Source: Bacteroidota bacterium (GTDB taxonomy: Bacteria > Bacteroidota > Ignavibacteria > UBA10030 > UBA8401). Taken from it: DNA of 64,000 nt. Under the pieces are notes generated by a model. That model was not told the DNA's origin, did no database searches, and saw nothing but the letters and a program-made list of their open reading frames with translations. The stretch covers positions 87,786 to 151,785 of the forward strand of contig JAUXTU010000116.1 in NCBI GenBank assembly GCA_030679145.1. The letters run 5' to 3'. This document shows positions 27,401-36,585 of the stretch, piece by piece (the stretch's first letter is position 1; every line of letters starts with the position of its first letter). The translations under genes were made by a program, and so were the position numbers.

Positions 27401-28926
27401 TATTCGACGTATTTATTCCGGAGATTGACCAAATATCCGGATTGGTTACAGGGACAATAACGATGACCGGTTCATTGAATGAACCGCTGCTTCATGGAAA
27501 TATGAAACTTGGCGACGGATCATTCAGATTTGAAATGACCGGCATACAATATACGGTTGGCGGAAGAATTGTTCTCGATAGTCAAAAAATCATGTTCCCG
27601 GAATTTATTATAAGAAATACCGATCGTGATTATTCTACAGGATTGGTGAATGTCGGTGGTTTCATTCAGATGAAAGGTTTTGCTCCTGCGGAATATCATC
27701 TTACGGCAAATGGTGAACTTCTTGTCCTTTCAAATACTTCGAGAGCTGCCAATCAATCATTTTTTGGAACACTTATTACACGAACGGGTTCAAACGGGCT
27801 TCGTTTTGAAGGAACATTTGAACGTTCACGGATCATTGGAGAAGTATTGGTAAGCGATGCTTCATTGATCTTCCCGCCAACACAACAGGCCAGTTCCTTC
27901 ACCAATACTAGATACGATGATGTTATCTTCTATGACGACACTTCAAAAGTGTTTATTGATACAACTGTGGTAAATACTTTTATCAGAACATTTTCGCAGA
28001 ATGAAACACAAAAGAAAGTTGAGCGGACATTTTTGGATGGCTTTGGATATGAGTTAACAATTCAAACCCAAGGTAATGTTGCAGTGAGCATGGTCTTTAA
28101 TCCAAATTTCGGAGCGTATGAAGCATTGGCTGCCGTATTGAATGGGAAGATGGTGCTTAAAAAAGATGAATTCGGGCAGCAGTTGACCGGAACAATTAAC
28201 ATTAGCGGTGAATCGAACTATCAATTCTATAAAGAGTTCAAAGCATCCGGCTCGATGACATTTATCGGTGATCCACAAAATCCACAATTAAATATTGTTG
28301 CAAAATATGAAGGAACTCATTGTAAGAATACAAATGTTGCCACGGGGGACTGTGATGATCTAGAGCGTGTTGTCGTTTCATTGGAAATAACAGGCAACCG
28401 ATTGAATCCAAAAGTGAAGATTGGTTTAGCAACGCTTGATCAAAACAATAGAGAAATCCCACGTCAAGGAGATGTTGAGAACGATGCCATTGCATTCTTA
28501 TTGACCTCTTCTCCAAATACTCCGGGACAATTTAGAGAAGATCTTTCAGCCTTCGATCGCAACAAATTAGGAGAGAAACTTACGTCAACGCTGACGGGAA
28601 CCTTCATCAACGATATGTTGTCCAATATGGTTGACGATTTTATAAAACAGAACGATATCCCGTATATAAAGCGAGTAGAAGTAAGGAATGCCGAACGTGC
28701 AGATCCGAATCTAAATTTCAGCGGAGAGTTTTTAAATGCTGTTTTTAATGTCGGGGGAAATGTGTTTACCGATCTGAACAATACCAATGTCAGTGTGCAG
28801 TGGCCTATTTTAGGCAGACAGAACCGTAATTTTATGTTTGAACTAGAACGAAAAACTGAAAGTTTAGATGTTGTCCAAGCGCGAACCACCAATACCGCGC
28901 GTCTTTTTTACCGCTTTACTTTTTAA
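24424..28926 (+). CDS. tamB: TamB-family translocation/lipid-transport protein (DUF490)
   Basis: 1500 residues. An N-terminal membrane anchor (about 7-28) is followed by a very long repetitive beta-rich body with AsmA-like features, ending in the TamB/DUF490 domain (about 1130-1500). That domain includes GDGSFRFEMTGIQYTVGGRIV, LNPKVKIGL and DIPYIKRVEVRNAERADPNLNF. TamB proteins span the periplasm and are linked to barrel assembly and phospholipid transport to the outer membrane. No TamA/BamA gene is adjacent, but the barrel protein at 31155 and the heptose genes give an envelope-building context. The length is in the usual range. The last residues, RLFYRFTF, end in Phe. Confidence 0.88.
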   Translation: MTRKVSKIFLYSILTLVLLIGGMAIFTQTSMFRSTLRSTLYTFLEGELNANIYIGEINGDLFTGFSVDTVMMYVDGAPFIETGKLSVHYRLISLLKNKINVDSLKLENPIVHLTRWKNGEWNIDHLSKSTTPNDSSESSLIIVARKLQITNASFHLIDSTGAYNRNFTDRNGRPVINYSNIDIDNVNIELSGMYSASKLDVSVKNVSFNSPREQFTLKKLSADILRTKEQSSIKKLSVITSASHVEASIVLNNIDAFTITDVIDLRYANVVLQVLPSNILSNDIQIFLPSLDFMKGNILFDGEFDGNFENLSVKKLHTEFGKTSISLSGSVSNIYKPNDLRLNIVSNGSIINPPDVHALMPYFGIPEYKNLGLITVDFQFVGKPLDFLAISKIKSAAGTVTVDGQMVITEDNIHYKGILTGSDVNLEKVLASNEFLSRLNTRIFIEGEGTSLATLNTEGTIEVDSSSFRNISLNHSKIELKARDKIIDADIVVQSPSGNISAQAIFDFSNETMPSYNGRAEVRGLNLAPIVNNEQYSSKLSFDITRSGKGLALFDTPSDTKIDFYNSNFNGMSFDSAQVLLTWLKDSTNHDKLIIASPVVDGEIEGKFKFDDIVNSVQTHLKGFEKIYRYQRGIIDSSFAVVDDSASERMNVKNNPSSLSYHLKMKNLKPLSILFNFPELEIIGTASGTLRSDSISASSSGTISVSNGMYADTSAFIRLFGAKLDYTVNNISPAKTTKSGDPLELHIQLASDEIGIDNTKLRLAKLKFDFERQKGTYDVTTDIDTTISISAQGLVEVSDYHNQFTINDLYVKYQGLDIRNATPFVATATPRGIQIDTSIFVRGNEEIIVKGTYNYYGSVNANAVIKNFALSDIFFVNTSSEFREQAYALGGTVDATAHISGTVKDPVITAQLEGSNIAYRNSNFGNLDVAFRYAKKNVGLKVELSQTPDSTITRSFDLEGNVPIDLSFTSVDNRMNLEGMNITVTTENLPAEIFDVFIPEIDQISGLVTGTITMTGSLNEPLLHGNMKLGDGSFRFEMTGIQYTVGGRIVLDSQKIMFPEFIIRNTDRDYSTGLVNVGGFIQMKGFAPAEYHLTANGELLVLSNTSRAANQSFFGTLITRTGSNGLRFEGTFERSRIIGEVLVSDASLIFPPTQQASSFTNTRYDDVIFYDDTSKVFIDTTVVNTFIRTFSQNETQKKVERTFLDGFGYELTIQTQGNVAVSMVFNPNFGAYEALAAVLNGKMVLKKDEFGQQLTGTINISGESNYQFYKEFKASGSMTFIGDPQNPQLNIVAKYEGTHCKNTNVATGDCDDLERVVVSLEITGNRLNPKVKIGLATLDQNNREIPRQGDVENDAIAFLLTSSPNTPGQFREDLSAFDRNKLGEKLTSTLTGTFINDMLSNMVDDFIKQNDIPYIKRVEVRNAERADPNLNFSGEFLNAVFNVGGNVFTDLNNTNVSVQWPILGRQNRNFMFELERKTESLDVVQARTTNTARLFYRFTF

Positions 28927-28934
28927 CCAAAACA

Positions 28935-31109
28935 ATGAAAATTGAGCAACTGCGTGAACAAGTGCTTTCGCATTTTGCGAAACATTCCAAAGAAGGATAC
29001 AAATCGCGCCAGTTACGTCGGCAACTGCGTGTGATCAGCGAGAAGGATTTTCAACTGCTTCGTGAAGTGCTTCACACAATGGTGGATAATGCCGAACTGC
29101 GGTGGACAAAAGCACAAGGGTACCATCTTGCGGAATCATCGAACAAGATCAACGGCACCATTATGATCGATAAGCGGGGAAATGGCTCAGTGACAACGAG
29201 TCGTGGTGAAGTTTATATCGATAAACAATCCATGGGTACAGCAATCAATGGTGATACTGTCGAAGTTGCTGTATTCGGCTCACGAAAGGCAAGAAAAGAC
29301 AATACTCCCGTTAACGAAGGGGAAGTGTTAAAAGTTATTTCCCGTGCTCATACGGAATTTGGCGGTACCTTGCAGCGCAGCAAGAATTTTTATTTTGTGC
29401 TTCCCGATGATCCACGAATGCACCGAGATTTTTACATCGCACCTGAAGATCTTAATGGCGCAACGTCGGGCGATAAAGTTCTTGTTGAACTATTGGAATG
29501 GGAAGATCCGTATAAAAATCCTGAAGGACGAATTATAAAAACACTTGGCGCTGCGGGAGATCCATTCGTTGAATTACGTTCTGTTATTCAGTCATATCGT
29601 TTACCAACATCATTTCCTAAAGAAGTAGAGCAGGCGGCAGCAGATATTTCAAAACAAATTTCAAATGAAGAATTAAAGAAGCGATTGGATCTTCGTTCAG
29701 AGATCATTCTTACGATCGATCCGCACGATGCAAAAGATTTTGATGATGCGCTTTCCATTGAACTGCTCGACGGAGGTTCATACCGCATCGGTGTACATAT
29801 TGCGGATGTCAGTGCATATGTTACTGAAGGAAGTATTATCGATAAAGAGGCATTTGCGCGTGCAACAAGCGTCTATCTTGCAAATCAAGTAATTCCAATG
29901 CTTCCGGAAAAATTATCAAATGATATTTGCAGCTTAGTACCGAATCAAGATCGACTTACGTACTCAGTTTTTATGAATGTAACTGATAAAGGAAGAGTGC
30001 GAAAATATGAATTTGCACGTACGGTCATTAATTCCAAACGACGATTTACTTACGAAGAAGTAGAAACAATCCTTGATAATAAAAAAGGGGAATATTCCGA
30101 AGAGTTGACGAAGCTCTGGGCAGTTGCAAAGATTCTGCGCGCGAAAAGGATGAAAAATGGAAGTATTGATTTCGATTCTCCTGAGGCGAAATTCAAGTAT
30201 GATGAAAAAGGAAAACCGGTTGAGATTTTTATCAAGAAACGTTTGAAGAGCAACCAACTGGTAGAAGAATGTATGTTGCTTGCCAATCAAACGGTTGCCG
30301 CGCATATTTCTACATTGGAAAAAGATGGAGAGCAGTTTCCGTTCGTGTACCGTGTTCACGATCTACCCGACAAAGAGAAACTCCGCACATTGGAAGATTT
30401 TGTAAGAAAGTTCGGATATAAATTAAACATATCGCAATTGGCTTCGTCAAAGGAATTACAGCAGTTATTGTTACAGGTTCACGGAACAAAAGAAGAAAAT
30501 CTCATTAACGAAGTTGCACTCCGAAGCATGGCAAAAGCCGTTTATTCTGCTGACAATATCGGACACTTTGGTTTAGCATTTGACCATTATTCTCATTTTA
30601 CTTCCCCTATTCGCCGTTATCCCGATCTATTAGTGCATCGGCTTTTGTGGGAATATACGGGCGGGATGAATGAAAAACGGAAGCAGCAGCATAACAAAGA
30701 ACTGCCGGGGATGTGCAAGCATTGTTCAGAACGTGAAAAAGTTGCCGCTGAAGCAGAACGTGACTCAATAAAAGTTATGCAGGTGGAATATATGCGTCAG
30801 CATTTGGGAGAAGAGTTCCAGGGGATCATTTCAGGAGTCATTCAATATGGAATATTTGTTGAGATCAATGATATGCTTGTTGAAGGAATGCTGCATGTGC
30901 GTGATCTGAATGATGATTACTATGTTTTCGATGAAAAACAATATGCGCTGATTGGTGAGCGTCATGGAAAACAACTGCGGCTTGGCGATTCGATAATTGT
31001 AAAGGTTGCAAAGGTCACACCGGAACGTCGACAGATTGATTTTGTCTTGGCAGAAACGGATATTAAAGAAGAGAAAAAAAGAAAAAAGAAAAAACACGGA
31101 AAGAACTAA
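28935..31109 (+). CDS. rnr: Ribonuclease R
   Basis: 724 residues. An N-terminal winged-helix region (about 1-65, GYKSRQLRRQLR) and cold-shock/OB domains (about 70-210) precede the RNB catalytic domain. The RNB domain includes ILTIDPHDAKDFDDALSIE (about 256-275), whose Asp cluster binds the two metals, and HYSHFTSPIRRYPDLLVHR. A C-terminal S1 domain (about 630-705) and a Lys-rich tail (KKRKKKKHGKN) complete it. RNase R degrades structured RNA 3' to 5' in the cytoplasm. It begins 8 bases after tamB and likely shares its transcript. Confidence 0.95.
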   Translation: MKIEQLREQVLSHFAKHSKEGYKSRQLRRQLRVISEKDFQLLREVLHTMVDNAELRWTKAQGYHLAESSNKINGTIMIDKRGNGSVTTSRGEVYIDKQSMGTAINGDTVEVAVFGSRKARKDNTPVNEGEVLKVISRAHTEFGGTLQRSKNFYFVLPDDPRMHRDFYIAPEDLNGATSGDKVLVELLEWEDPYKNPEGRIIKTLGAAGDPFVELRSVIQSYRLPTSFPKEVEQAAADISKQISNEELKKRLDLRSEIILTIDPHDAKDFDDALSIELLDGGSYRIGVHIADVSAYVTEGSIIDKEAFARATSVYLANQVIPMLPEKLSNDICSLVPNQDRLTYSVFMNVTDKGRVRKYEFARTVINSKRRFTYEEVETILDNKKGEYSEELTKLWAVAKILRAKRMKNGSIDFDSPEAKFKYDEKGKPVEIFIKKRLKSNQLVEECMLLANQTVAAHISTLEKDGEQFPFVYRVHDLPDKEKLRTLEDFVRKFGYKLNISQLASSKELQQLLLQVHGTKEENLINEVALRSMAKAVYSADNIGHFGLAFDHYSHFTSPIRRYPDLLVHRLLWEYTGGMNEKRKQQHNKELPGMCKHCSEREKVAAEAERDSIKVMQVEYMRQHLGEEFQGIISGVIQYGIFVEINDMLVEGMLHVRDLNDDYYVFDEKQYALIGERHGKQLRLGDSIIVKVAKVTPERRQIDFVLAETDIKEEKKRKKKKHGKN

Positions 31110-31154
31110 GAAAGCGACGATGGTGTTGTTTAGCAGAAGAACAATGAGGCTGAT

Positions 31155-34100
31155 ATGAAAAAAATATTATTTTTGACGGTACTATTTTCAATGATGCTGA
31201 TTGCACAAGACGGAAATTTTGGAAAGAATAAAGTCCAATATAAACGCTTTAATTGGTCATTTATTCAAACCGATCATTTTGATATCTATTTCTATCAGGA
31301 TGGAGCGCCAATTGCAAATTTTGCAGCAGTTGCCGCAGAATCTGCGTATGCATCCATCAGCAAGACAATGCGCTATAAACTGAACAATCGCATAGCGGTC
31401 ATGATATATAATTCACACAATGATTTTCAACAGACAAATGTTATTGGTGAATATCTTGAAGAAGGAATTGGCGGAGTGACGGAACTGTTTAAGAACCGCG
31501 TCGTTCTTCCGTTTGAAGGAAATTATAAACAATTCCGCCATGTAATCCATCATGAATTGGTACACGCGGTGATGAACGATATGTTCTATGGCGGCTCTAT
31601 TCAATCCATTATCTCGAACAATATACGAATCCAATTACCGATGTGGATCAGCGAAGGCTTTGCCGAATACGAAGCATTACGCTGGGATATCAATTCCGAC
31701 ATGTTCATTCGCGATGCAACGCTTAATACATACCTACCGCCGATAGAATTTTTGGGAGGCTATTTTGCTTACCGGGGCGGTCAATCCGTTTTTTATTATA
31801 TCGCGAATAAATATGGCGACCAAAAGATCGGTGAGATATTACATAAGATCAAAAGTTTGCGCAATGTCGATGCAGGATTCAAAAGCTCCATCGGTTTGAC
31901 CGTAGAAGAATTATCCGAGCGGTGGCAGAAAGAACAAAAGAAAATGTACTGGCCCGATATTGCAAAACGAGAAGAGCCGGAAGATTTTTCAACTAGGCTG
32001 ACCAACCACATTAAGGAGAATAATTTCTACAACACCAGCCCGGCAATCTCTCCACAAGGGGATAAGGTCGCGTTCATTTCGGACCGGGATGATTATTTTG
32101 ATGTGTATGTTATGTCTACGATCGATAACACGGTCACAAAAATACTGGACGGTCAGCGGACAAATAATTTTGAAGAGTTGCACCTTCTCACACCCGGGAT
32201 GAGCTGGTCACCGGACGGAAAAAAGATAGCGATCGCGGTGAAAAGCGGTGAACGTGATGCTATTTACCTGATTGATGTGAACGAAGGCGATGAGGAAAAA
32301 ATTGCATTGGACCTTGAAGGGATATTTACTGTTGACTGGTCTCACCAAGGAGATAAAATTGTTTTTGTTGGCAACACATCGTATCAATCCGACATTTACA
32401 CGTATGATATCAAGACGAAACAACTCTCAAATTTGACGAATGATATTTTTTCCGATTCGGATCCATCGTGGTCACCCGACGGTAAAAAGATCTATTTTGT
32501 TTCCGATCGAAAAGAGCACACGTCTGCTAACAATCTTCCGGCAAACTTTAGAATTGTTCGGTTCGACTATAAGCAGTTGGATATTTATTCGTACGATTTT
32601 ACATTGGGCGAGATAGTGCGGATTTCGAACGATGAAAATAGCGATGAAACCTCCCCCGTTATTTCGCCGGATGGTAAAAAAATGTTGTATGTCTCCGACA
32701 GAAACGGAACAGGAAATGTTTATGAACGGAATCTTCTTACCAATGAAGACAGACCGATCACAAATTCCATTACGGGTGTGTATCAACTTTCGTTATCAGC
32801 CGATGGAAACAAGCTTGCCTATTCTGCACTGAATAAAGCCGGCTTCGATCTTTTCTTATTGAAAACTCCATTTGAAAAAAAATTGGACACTGCACAACTT
32901 GAACCGACGGAATATATCAAACGAAAGAATCCGACAGCTAAAAAGAATGCTGATACGTCTGCAACTGTCATATTAGCAGAGACAAAGAAAGATACTGCGA
33001 GTGTGTATGGCGATAATGTCCGGATTGATTTTAATAATTATGTCTTCACGGATGATGCAGCGAAGGGGGCAGAAAGTGATGATCTGCCTGTAACAAATGT
33101 AAAGTCAATTTCTATAGCCGGAAATGTAGATGATGATAGTAATTTTGTTGTCAATAAATATAAATTGAATTTCTCGCCGGATATTGTGTACGGCAATGCA
33201 GCGTTCAGCACGTTCTATGGTGTTCAGGGAACAACGATGATGTCGTTCAGCGATATGCTTGGTGATCATCAAATATTCTTTCTTACCAATCTTTTGCTCG
33301 ATCTGAAGAACAGCGATTACGTTCTGGCGTATTACTACCTGCCGGCATTCATCGACTATGGTTTCCAAGGATATCATAGTGCGCGGTTCTTATACCTTGA
33401 AAATTCTCCCAACGATGTTTCGCTCTATCGTTTTAGAACATGGGGAATTTCAGGTACAGCATCGCTTCCATTGGATCGTTTCAATCGTCTTGAATTTGGA
33501 ATTTCATGGATGAATCTTTCAAAAGAAAATATGGACTTTGGTCTCGATTCTCTTCGTCAAAAAAGAACAATGATCATTCCGACACTGAGTTATGTTCATG
33601 ATAATACGTTGTGGGGATATACTTCTCCGAACAATGGATCGCGGTATAATATCAATGCAATGTTCAGTCCATCATTGGGCAATAACTCCCTTGACTTTCA
33701 AACATATACCGCAGATTATCGAAGATATTTCAAATTTTGGAAGACATATTCATTTGTGATGCGTTATTCCGGCGGTATCAGCGTGGGTAAAAATGCGCAG
33801 CAGTTCTTTATTGGCGGTACAGATGGATGGATTAACCGCGAGTTTGAGAACGGCGGAATTCCGATCAGGAATATTGAAGATTTTGCATTCCTGACACCAG
33901 CATTGCCGCTGCGTGGATATAATTATAATGTAAAGAATGGAACAAAGTACGCGCTAATGAATTATGAATTGCGGTATCCATTCATTCAATATCTTGTCAC
34001 CGGTGGAGTACCGATTGCACTTGGAAATATCACCGGTGCAACGTTTGTGGATGTTGGATCGTCATGGACAAAAGAAAATATGTTCCGCGGTTTTGGAAAA

Positions 34101-34265
34101 GATGCAACAGGAAAAACAGTCACTCAAGATCTGTTGATTGGTACGGGAATGGGAATTCGCATGTTCTTGCTCGGACTTCCATTGAAGATTGATGTCGCGT
34201 GGTCATATACCGGAGACGGATTCTCAATTCCGAAATATTATTTCTCGCTAGGCGGAGATTTCTAA
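31155..34265 (+). CDS. Peptidase MA / TolB-propeller / outer-membrane barrel fusion
   Basis: 1036 residues with a signal peptide (1-18). Residues about 60-240 form a gluzincin-like metallopeptidase with HELVH (about 133, the HExxH zinc motif) and the downstream WISEGFAEYEA glutamate motif (about 165). Six PD40/WD40-like repeats follow (about 290-570; for example SWSPDGKKI, SPVISPDGKKMLYVSDRNG), as in TolB. The last about 350 residues resemble a BamA/D15-type surface-antigen barrel and end in Phe (SLGGDF). The fusion would place a protease and a propeller on the periplasmic side of an outer-membrane pore. It lies downstream of tamB and rnr, with a 45-base gap. Substrate unknown; a role in outer-membrane protein quality control is an inference. 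Confidence 0.85.
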   Translation: MKKILFLTVLFSMMLIAQDGNFGKNKVQYKRFNWSFIQTDHFDIYFYQDGAPIANFAAVAAESAYASISKTMRYKLNNRIAVMIYNSHNDFQQTNVIGEYLEEGIGGVTELFKNRVVLPFEGNYKQFRHVIHHELVHAVMNDMFYGGSIQSIISNNIRIQLPMWISEGFAEYEALRWDINSDMFIRDATLNTYLPPIEFLGGYFAYRGGQSVFYYIANKYGDQKIGEILHKIKSLRNVDAGFKSSIGLTVEELSERWQKEQKKMYWPDIAKREEPEDFSTRLTNHIKENNFYNTSPAISPQGDKVAFISDRDDYFDVYVMSTIDNTVTKILDGQRTNNFEELHLLTPGMSWSPDGKKIAIAVKSGERDAIYLIDVNEGDEEKIALDLEGIFTVDWSHQGDKIVFVGNTSYQSDIYTYDIKTKQLSNLTNDIFSDSDPSWSPDGKKIYFVSDRKEHTSANNLPANFRIVRFDYKQLDIYSYDFTLGEIVRISNDENSDETSPVISPDGKKMLYVSDRNGTGNVYERNLLTNEDRPITNSITGVYQLSLSADGNKLAYSALNKAGFDLFLLKTPFEKKLDTAQLEPTEYIKRKNPTAKKNADTSATVILAETKKDTASVYGDNVRIDFNNYVFTDDAAKGAESDDLPVTNVKSISIAGNVDDDSNFVVNKYKLNFSPDIVYGNAAFSTFYGVQGTTMMSFSDMLGDHQIFFLTNLLLDLKNSDYVLAYYYLPAFIDYGFQGYHSARFLYLENSPNDVSLYRFRTWGISGTASLPLDRFNRLEFGISWMNLSKENMDFGLDSLRQKRTMIIPTLSYVHDNTLWGYTSPNNGSRYNINAMFSPSLGNNSLDFQTYTADYRRYFKFWKTYSFVMRYSGGISVGKNAQQFFIGGTDGWINREFENGGIPIRNIEDFAFLTPALPLRGYNYNVKNGTKYALMNYELRYPFIQYLVTGGVPIALGNITGATFVDVGSSWTKENMFRGFGKDATGKTVTQDLLIGTGMGIRMFLLGLPLKIDVAWSYTGDGFSIPKYYFSLGGDF

Positions 34266-34324
34266 AAAAATTAGACAGTAACAAAGATTTATAATGTTTA
34301 AACAATAGGTGCGTGTAACTTTGT

Positions 34325-34948
34325 ATGAATAAGTATCTCAGTAATTGGATAATGGTAATTTTGGTTTTGCTGACAATTCCACCAATTGTTTTTTCCATTT
34401 GTTACTTTAACGACATTCAGTTCCGACAAAATCTCATGGCCGGTTTGTTGTCAACTTTGGTTGGACTTGTGATAGGAATTCCGATTGCGCTTAGGCTTAA
34501 CCATATTCAAGAAAAGAATGATCTGACAAAAAAGGAAAATGAAGATATAGAACGTAAAAGACGAATCATTAAAATAATTCAAAACGAATTATTGTTCAAC
34601 AATGACCGATTAGTCGAACGACAGCCAAACGAACAAAACGCGGAAAGAATAGTAACCACGGAGACTTTAAAAGACGAATTATGGAACTCTTTATCGGACG
34701 GTGGAGAACTTCGGTATATCAATGACCCAGAACTACTAGATCTAATTTCGAAAGCTTATTACTACATCAGAATAATCAAATACCTTGAGGACAAGTATTT
34801 TGAGTCAATTCATTTTCCCGGACTTATGGTCAAACAGGGTAGTCCTCCAAATGAAAGAATTCTAAACTATATAAAACAAACCGATCCTGTCGTGATAAAA
34901 TATATCAAAACATGTATTGAGAAGTTAGAATCAGTTATGAAGCAGTAA
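34325..34948 (+). CDS. Unknown membrane protein with two N-terminal TM helices
   Basis: 207 residues, family not recognised. Two hydrophobic helices (about 8-28 and 38-58) are followed by a charged, coiled-coil-prone segment (about 60-95, HIQEKNDLTKKENEDIERKRR) and a soluble helical C-terminal part to residue 207, presumably cytoplasmic. The SD is weak. It stands alone between the barrel-protein gene (59-base gap) and the convergent permease gene, with a 147-base spacer behind it holding only a weak terminator for the permease. Its setting and style suggest an accessory gene; no function is claimed. Confidence 0.6.
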   Translation: MNKYLSNWIMVILVLLTIPPIVFSICYFNDIQFRQNLMAGLLSTLVGLVIGIPIALRLNHIQEKNDLTKKENEDIERKRRIIKIIQNELLFNNDRLVERQPNEQNAERIVTTETLKDELWNSLSDGGELRYINDPELLDLISKAYYYIRIIKYLEDKYFESIHFPGLMVKQGSPPNERILNYIKQTDPVVIKYIKTCIEKLESVMKQ

Positions 34949-35075
34949 TAAGACTATACGCAATAGTAGGTTCATGCGATTACGGGGTGAAGCGTAAATT
35001 TAAAAATTTTATCTTCGTTCAGATATTTGGTCACGGTGGACAGATACATTTTCAAAATCTGCCATTGCATAAACC

Positions 35076-35095
35076 AAAAACGCAATACGATTGCA
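35076..35095 (-). terminator. Weak terminator of the permease gene
   Basis: On the minus strand, directly after the permease stop, GCAAT-CGT-ATTGC (35082-35094) is followed by a T5 run (35076-35080). The stem is only 5-6 base pairs, so efficiency is uncertain. Confidence 0.4.
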
Positions 35096-36493
35096 TTATG
35101 CTTTCGTCATCTGCTTTTTCCAGTAAAGATAGAATGGAATACCAGCAACAAGCAGGAATAATCCCACCATAGAATCTGCAGTTTGTTCAACGATCGTATT
35201 ATAAACAAACCATGTTGCGACGATAATGAATAAGATTGGAATAATCGGATACAACGGAACTTTGTATGAACGTTCAGCATGTGGTTGTTTAGCGCGAAGA
35301 ATAAATACTGCAACGGCTCCAAGCGCATAGAATATCCATCCTGCAAATATCACATAAGTGAATATCTGATCGTATGTTCCTGTTAAGCATAAAATGGAAG
35401 CCCATGTTCCTTGTATGACCAAAGATTTTGCCGGTGTCCTGAATTTGGGATGAACTTCGCCCATTTTTTTGAAAAACATTTTATCCTTCGCCATTGCATA
35501 GAACACACGTGCAGTGGTCATTGATGTTGCATTGACTGTTCCAAACGTAGAGATCATCACCATTGCAGAAATAATTGCGCCACCCCAGCCGTAAAAAACA
35601 ACATTCATCACATCTGCGGCTACTAATTTTGATTGAGCAATCTGACCGATGGGAAGAATATAGAGATAAGCAAGATTTGTCGTAACATAGATAACAATAA
35701 CAGCGAGTGTTCCAATAATGAGTGCTCGTGGAATATTCTTTTGAGGCTCAATCACCTCTCCCGCAAGATACGTCAACGAATTCCAACCGTCGTATGACCA
35801 TAACGTTGCGATCATCGCAACGCCGACAGCGGCAAGCAAAGAACCTGAAGAGGGCATTCCCCACAGCGGAAAAAAATGATCGACACTTCCTTTTCCCGAT
35901 GAGAATGCTAAAACAATGATTGCTCCAATTGCTGCAACTTTCAAAATAGTGAACACATTCTGGATCATTCCGCCGAATTGAACTCCAAAATAATTGATCG
36001 TAGTTACAGTTATGATAGCGAGAATGGCAATCATTGTAACACCAATATTCTTTAACGGAAAAATATTTCCGAGGAGTGGAAGCTGCCATGCTTCAAGTTC
36101 CGGTCCAAGATGCGGAAGATCGACGAAATATCCGAGATACTTTGCGAAGGCAACAGCGATCGCTGCAATAGAACCTGTTTGATAAACAATGAATGTTGTC
36201 CATCCATATAAAAATGCAGTCAGTTGACCGAATGTAACGCGAAAAAAAACATATTGTCCGCCGGCTTCTGGAATTAAACTTGCGACTTCCGCATTGGTCA
36301 ACGCTCCTGCAAGCGTCAGTAATCCGGTCAAGATCCAAACGCCGATCATCAATCCGGGAACATCAACATTAGCGGCGACATTTTGCGGTGTAAGAAATAT
36401 TCCGGATCCGATAACAGATCCGATGACAACCATTATTGCATTGGTGAGCGTTAATCGGCGGGCAAGGGTGGTTCCATGCTGGTCAGATGACAT
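35096..36493 (-). CDS. APC-family amino-acid permease
   Basis: 465 residues with about 12 hydrophobic segments. The N-terminal APC signature VVIGSVIGSGIFLTP (helix 1, with the GSGIF unwound substrate-binding segment) is clear, followed by AEVASLIPEAGGQYVFFR and SYDGWNSLTYLAGEVIEPQKNIPRA, as in the LAT/SteT exchanger subgroup. It moves neutral amino acids across the inner membrane by proton symport or exchange. It is monocistronic, converging on the unknown membrane gene and followed on the same strand by the sensor kinase gene, 92 bases to the right. Substrate specificity cannot be read from the sequence. Confidence 0.9.
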   Translation of the reverse strand: MSSDQHGTTLARRLTLTNAIMVVIGSVIGSGIFLTPQNVAANVDVPGLMIGVWILTGLLTLAGALTNAEVASLIPEAGGQYVFFRVTFGQLTAFLYGWTTFIVYQTGSIAAIAVAFAKYLGYFVDLPHLGPELEAWQLPLLGNIFPLKNIGVTMIAILAIITVTTINYFGVQFGGMIQNVFTILKVAAIGAIIVLAFSSGKGSVDHFFPLWGMPSSGSLLAAVGVAMIATLWSYDGWNSLTYLAGEVIEPQKNIPRALIIGTLAVIVIYVTTNLAYLYILPIGQIAQSKLVAADVMNVVFYGWGGAIISAMVMISTFGTVNATSMTTARVFYAMAKDKMFFKKMGEVHPKFRTPAKSLVIQGTWASILCLTGTYDQIFTYVIFAGWIFYALGAVAVFILRAKQPHAERSYKVPLYPIIPILFIIVATWFVYNTIVEQTADSMVGLFLLVAGIPFYLYWKKQMTKA

Positions 36494-36585
36494 TCAAATC
36501 TCCGTTGTTGATGGTTGTAATAGATTATTCTAACACTTCAAAAAAAATAGTCATTCACATTACAAGATGCAATGCAAAGCTAAAG

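Noticed and set aside
34987..35172. Short plus-strand ORF overlapping the permease gene end
   Set aside because: GTG start without SD, overlaps the C-terminal codons of a solid convergent gene, and its composition fits non-coding sequence.
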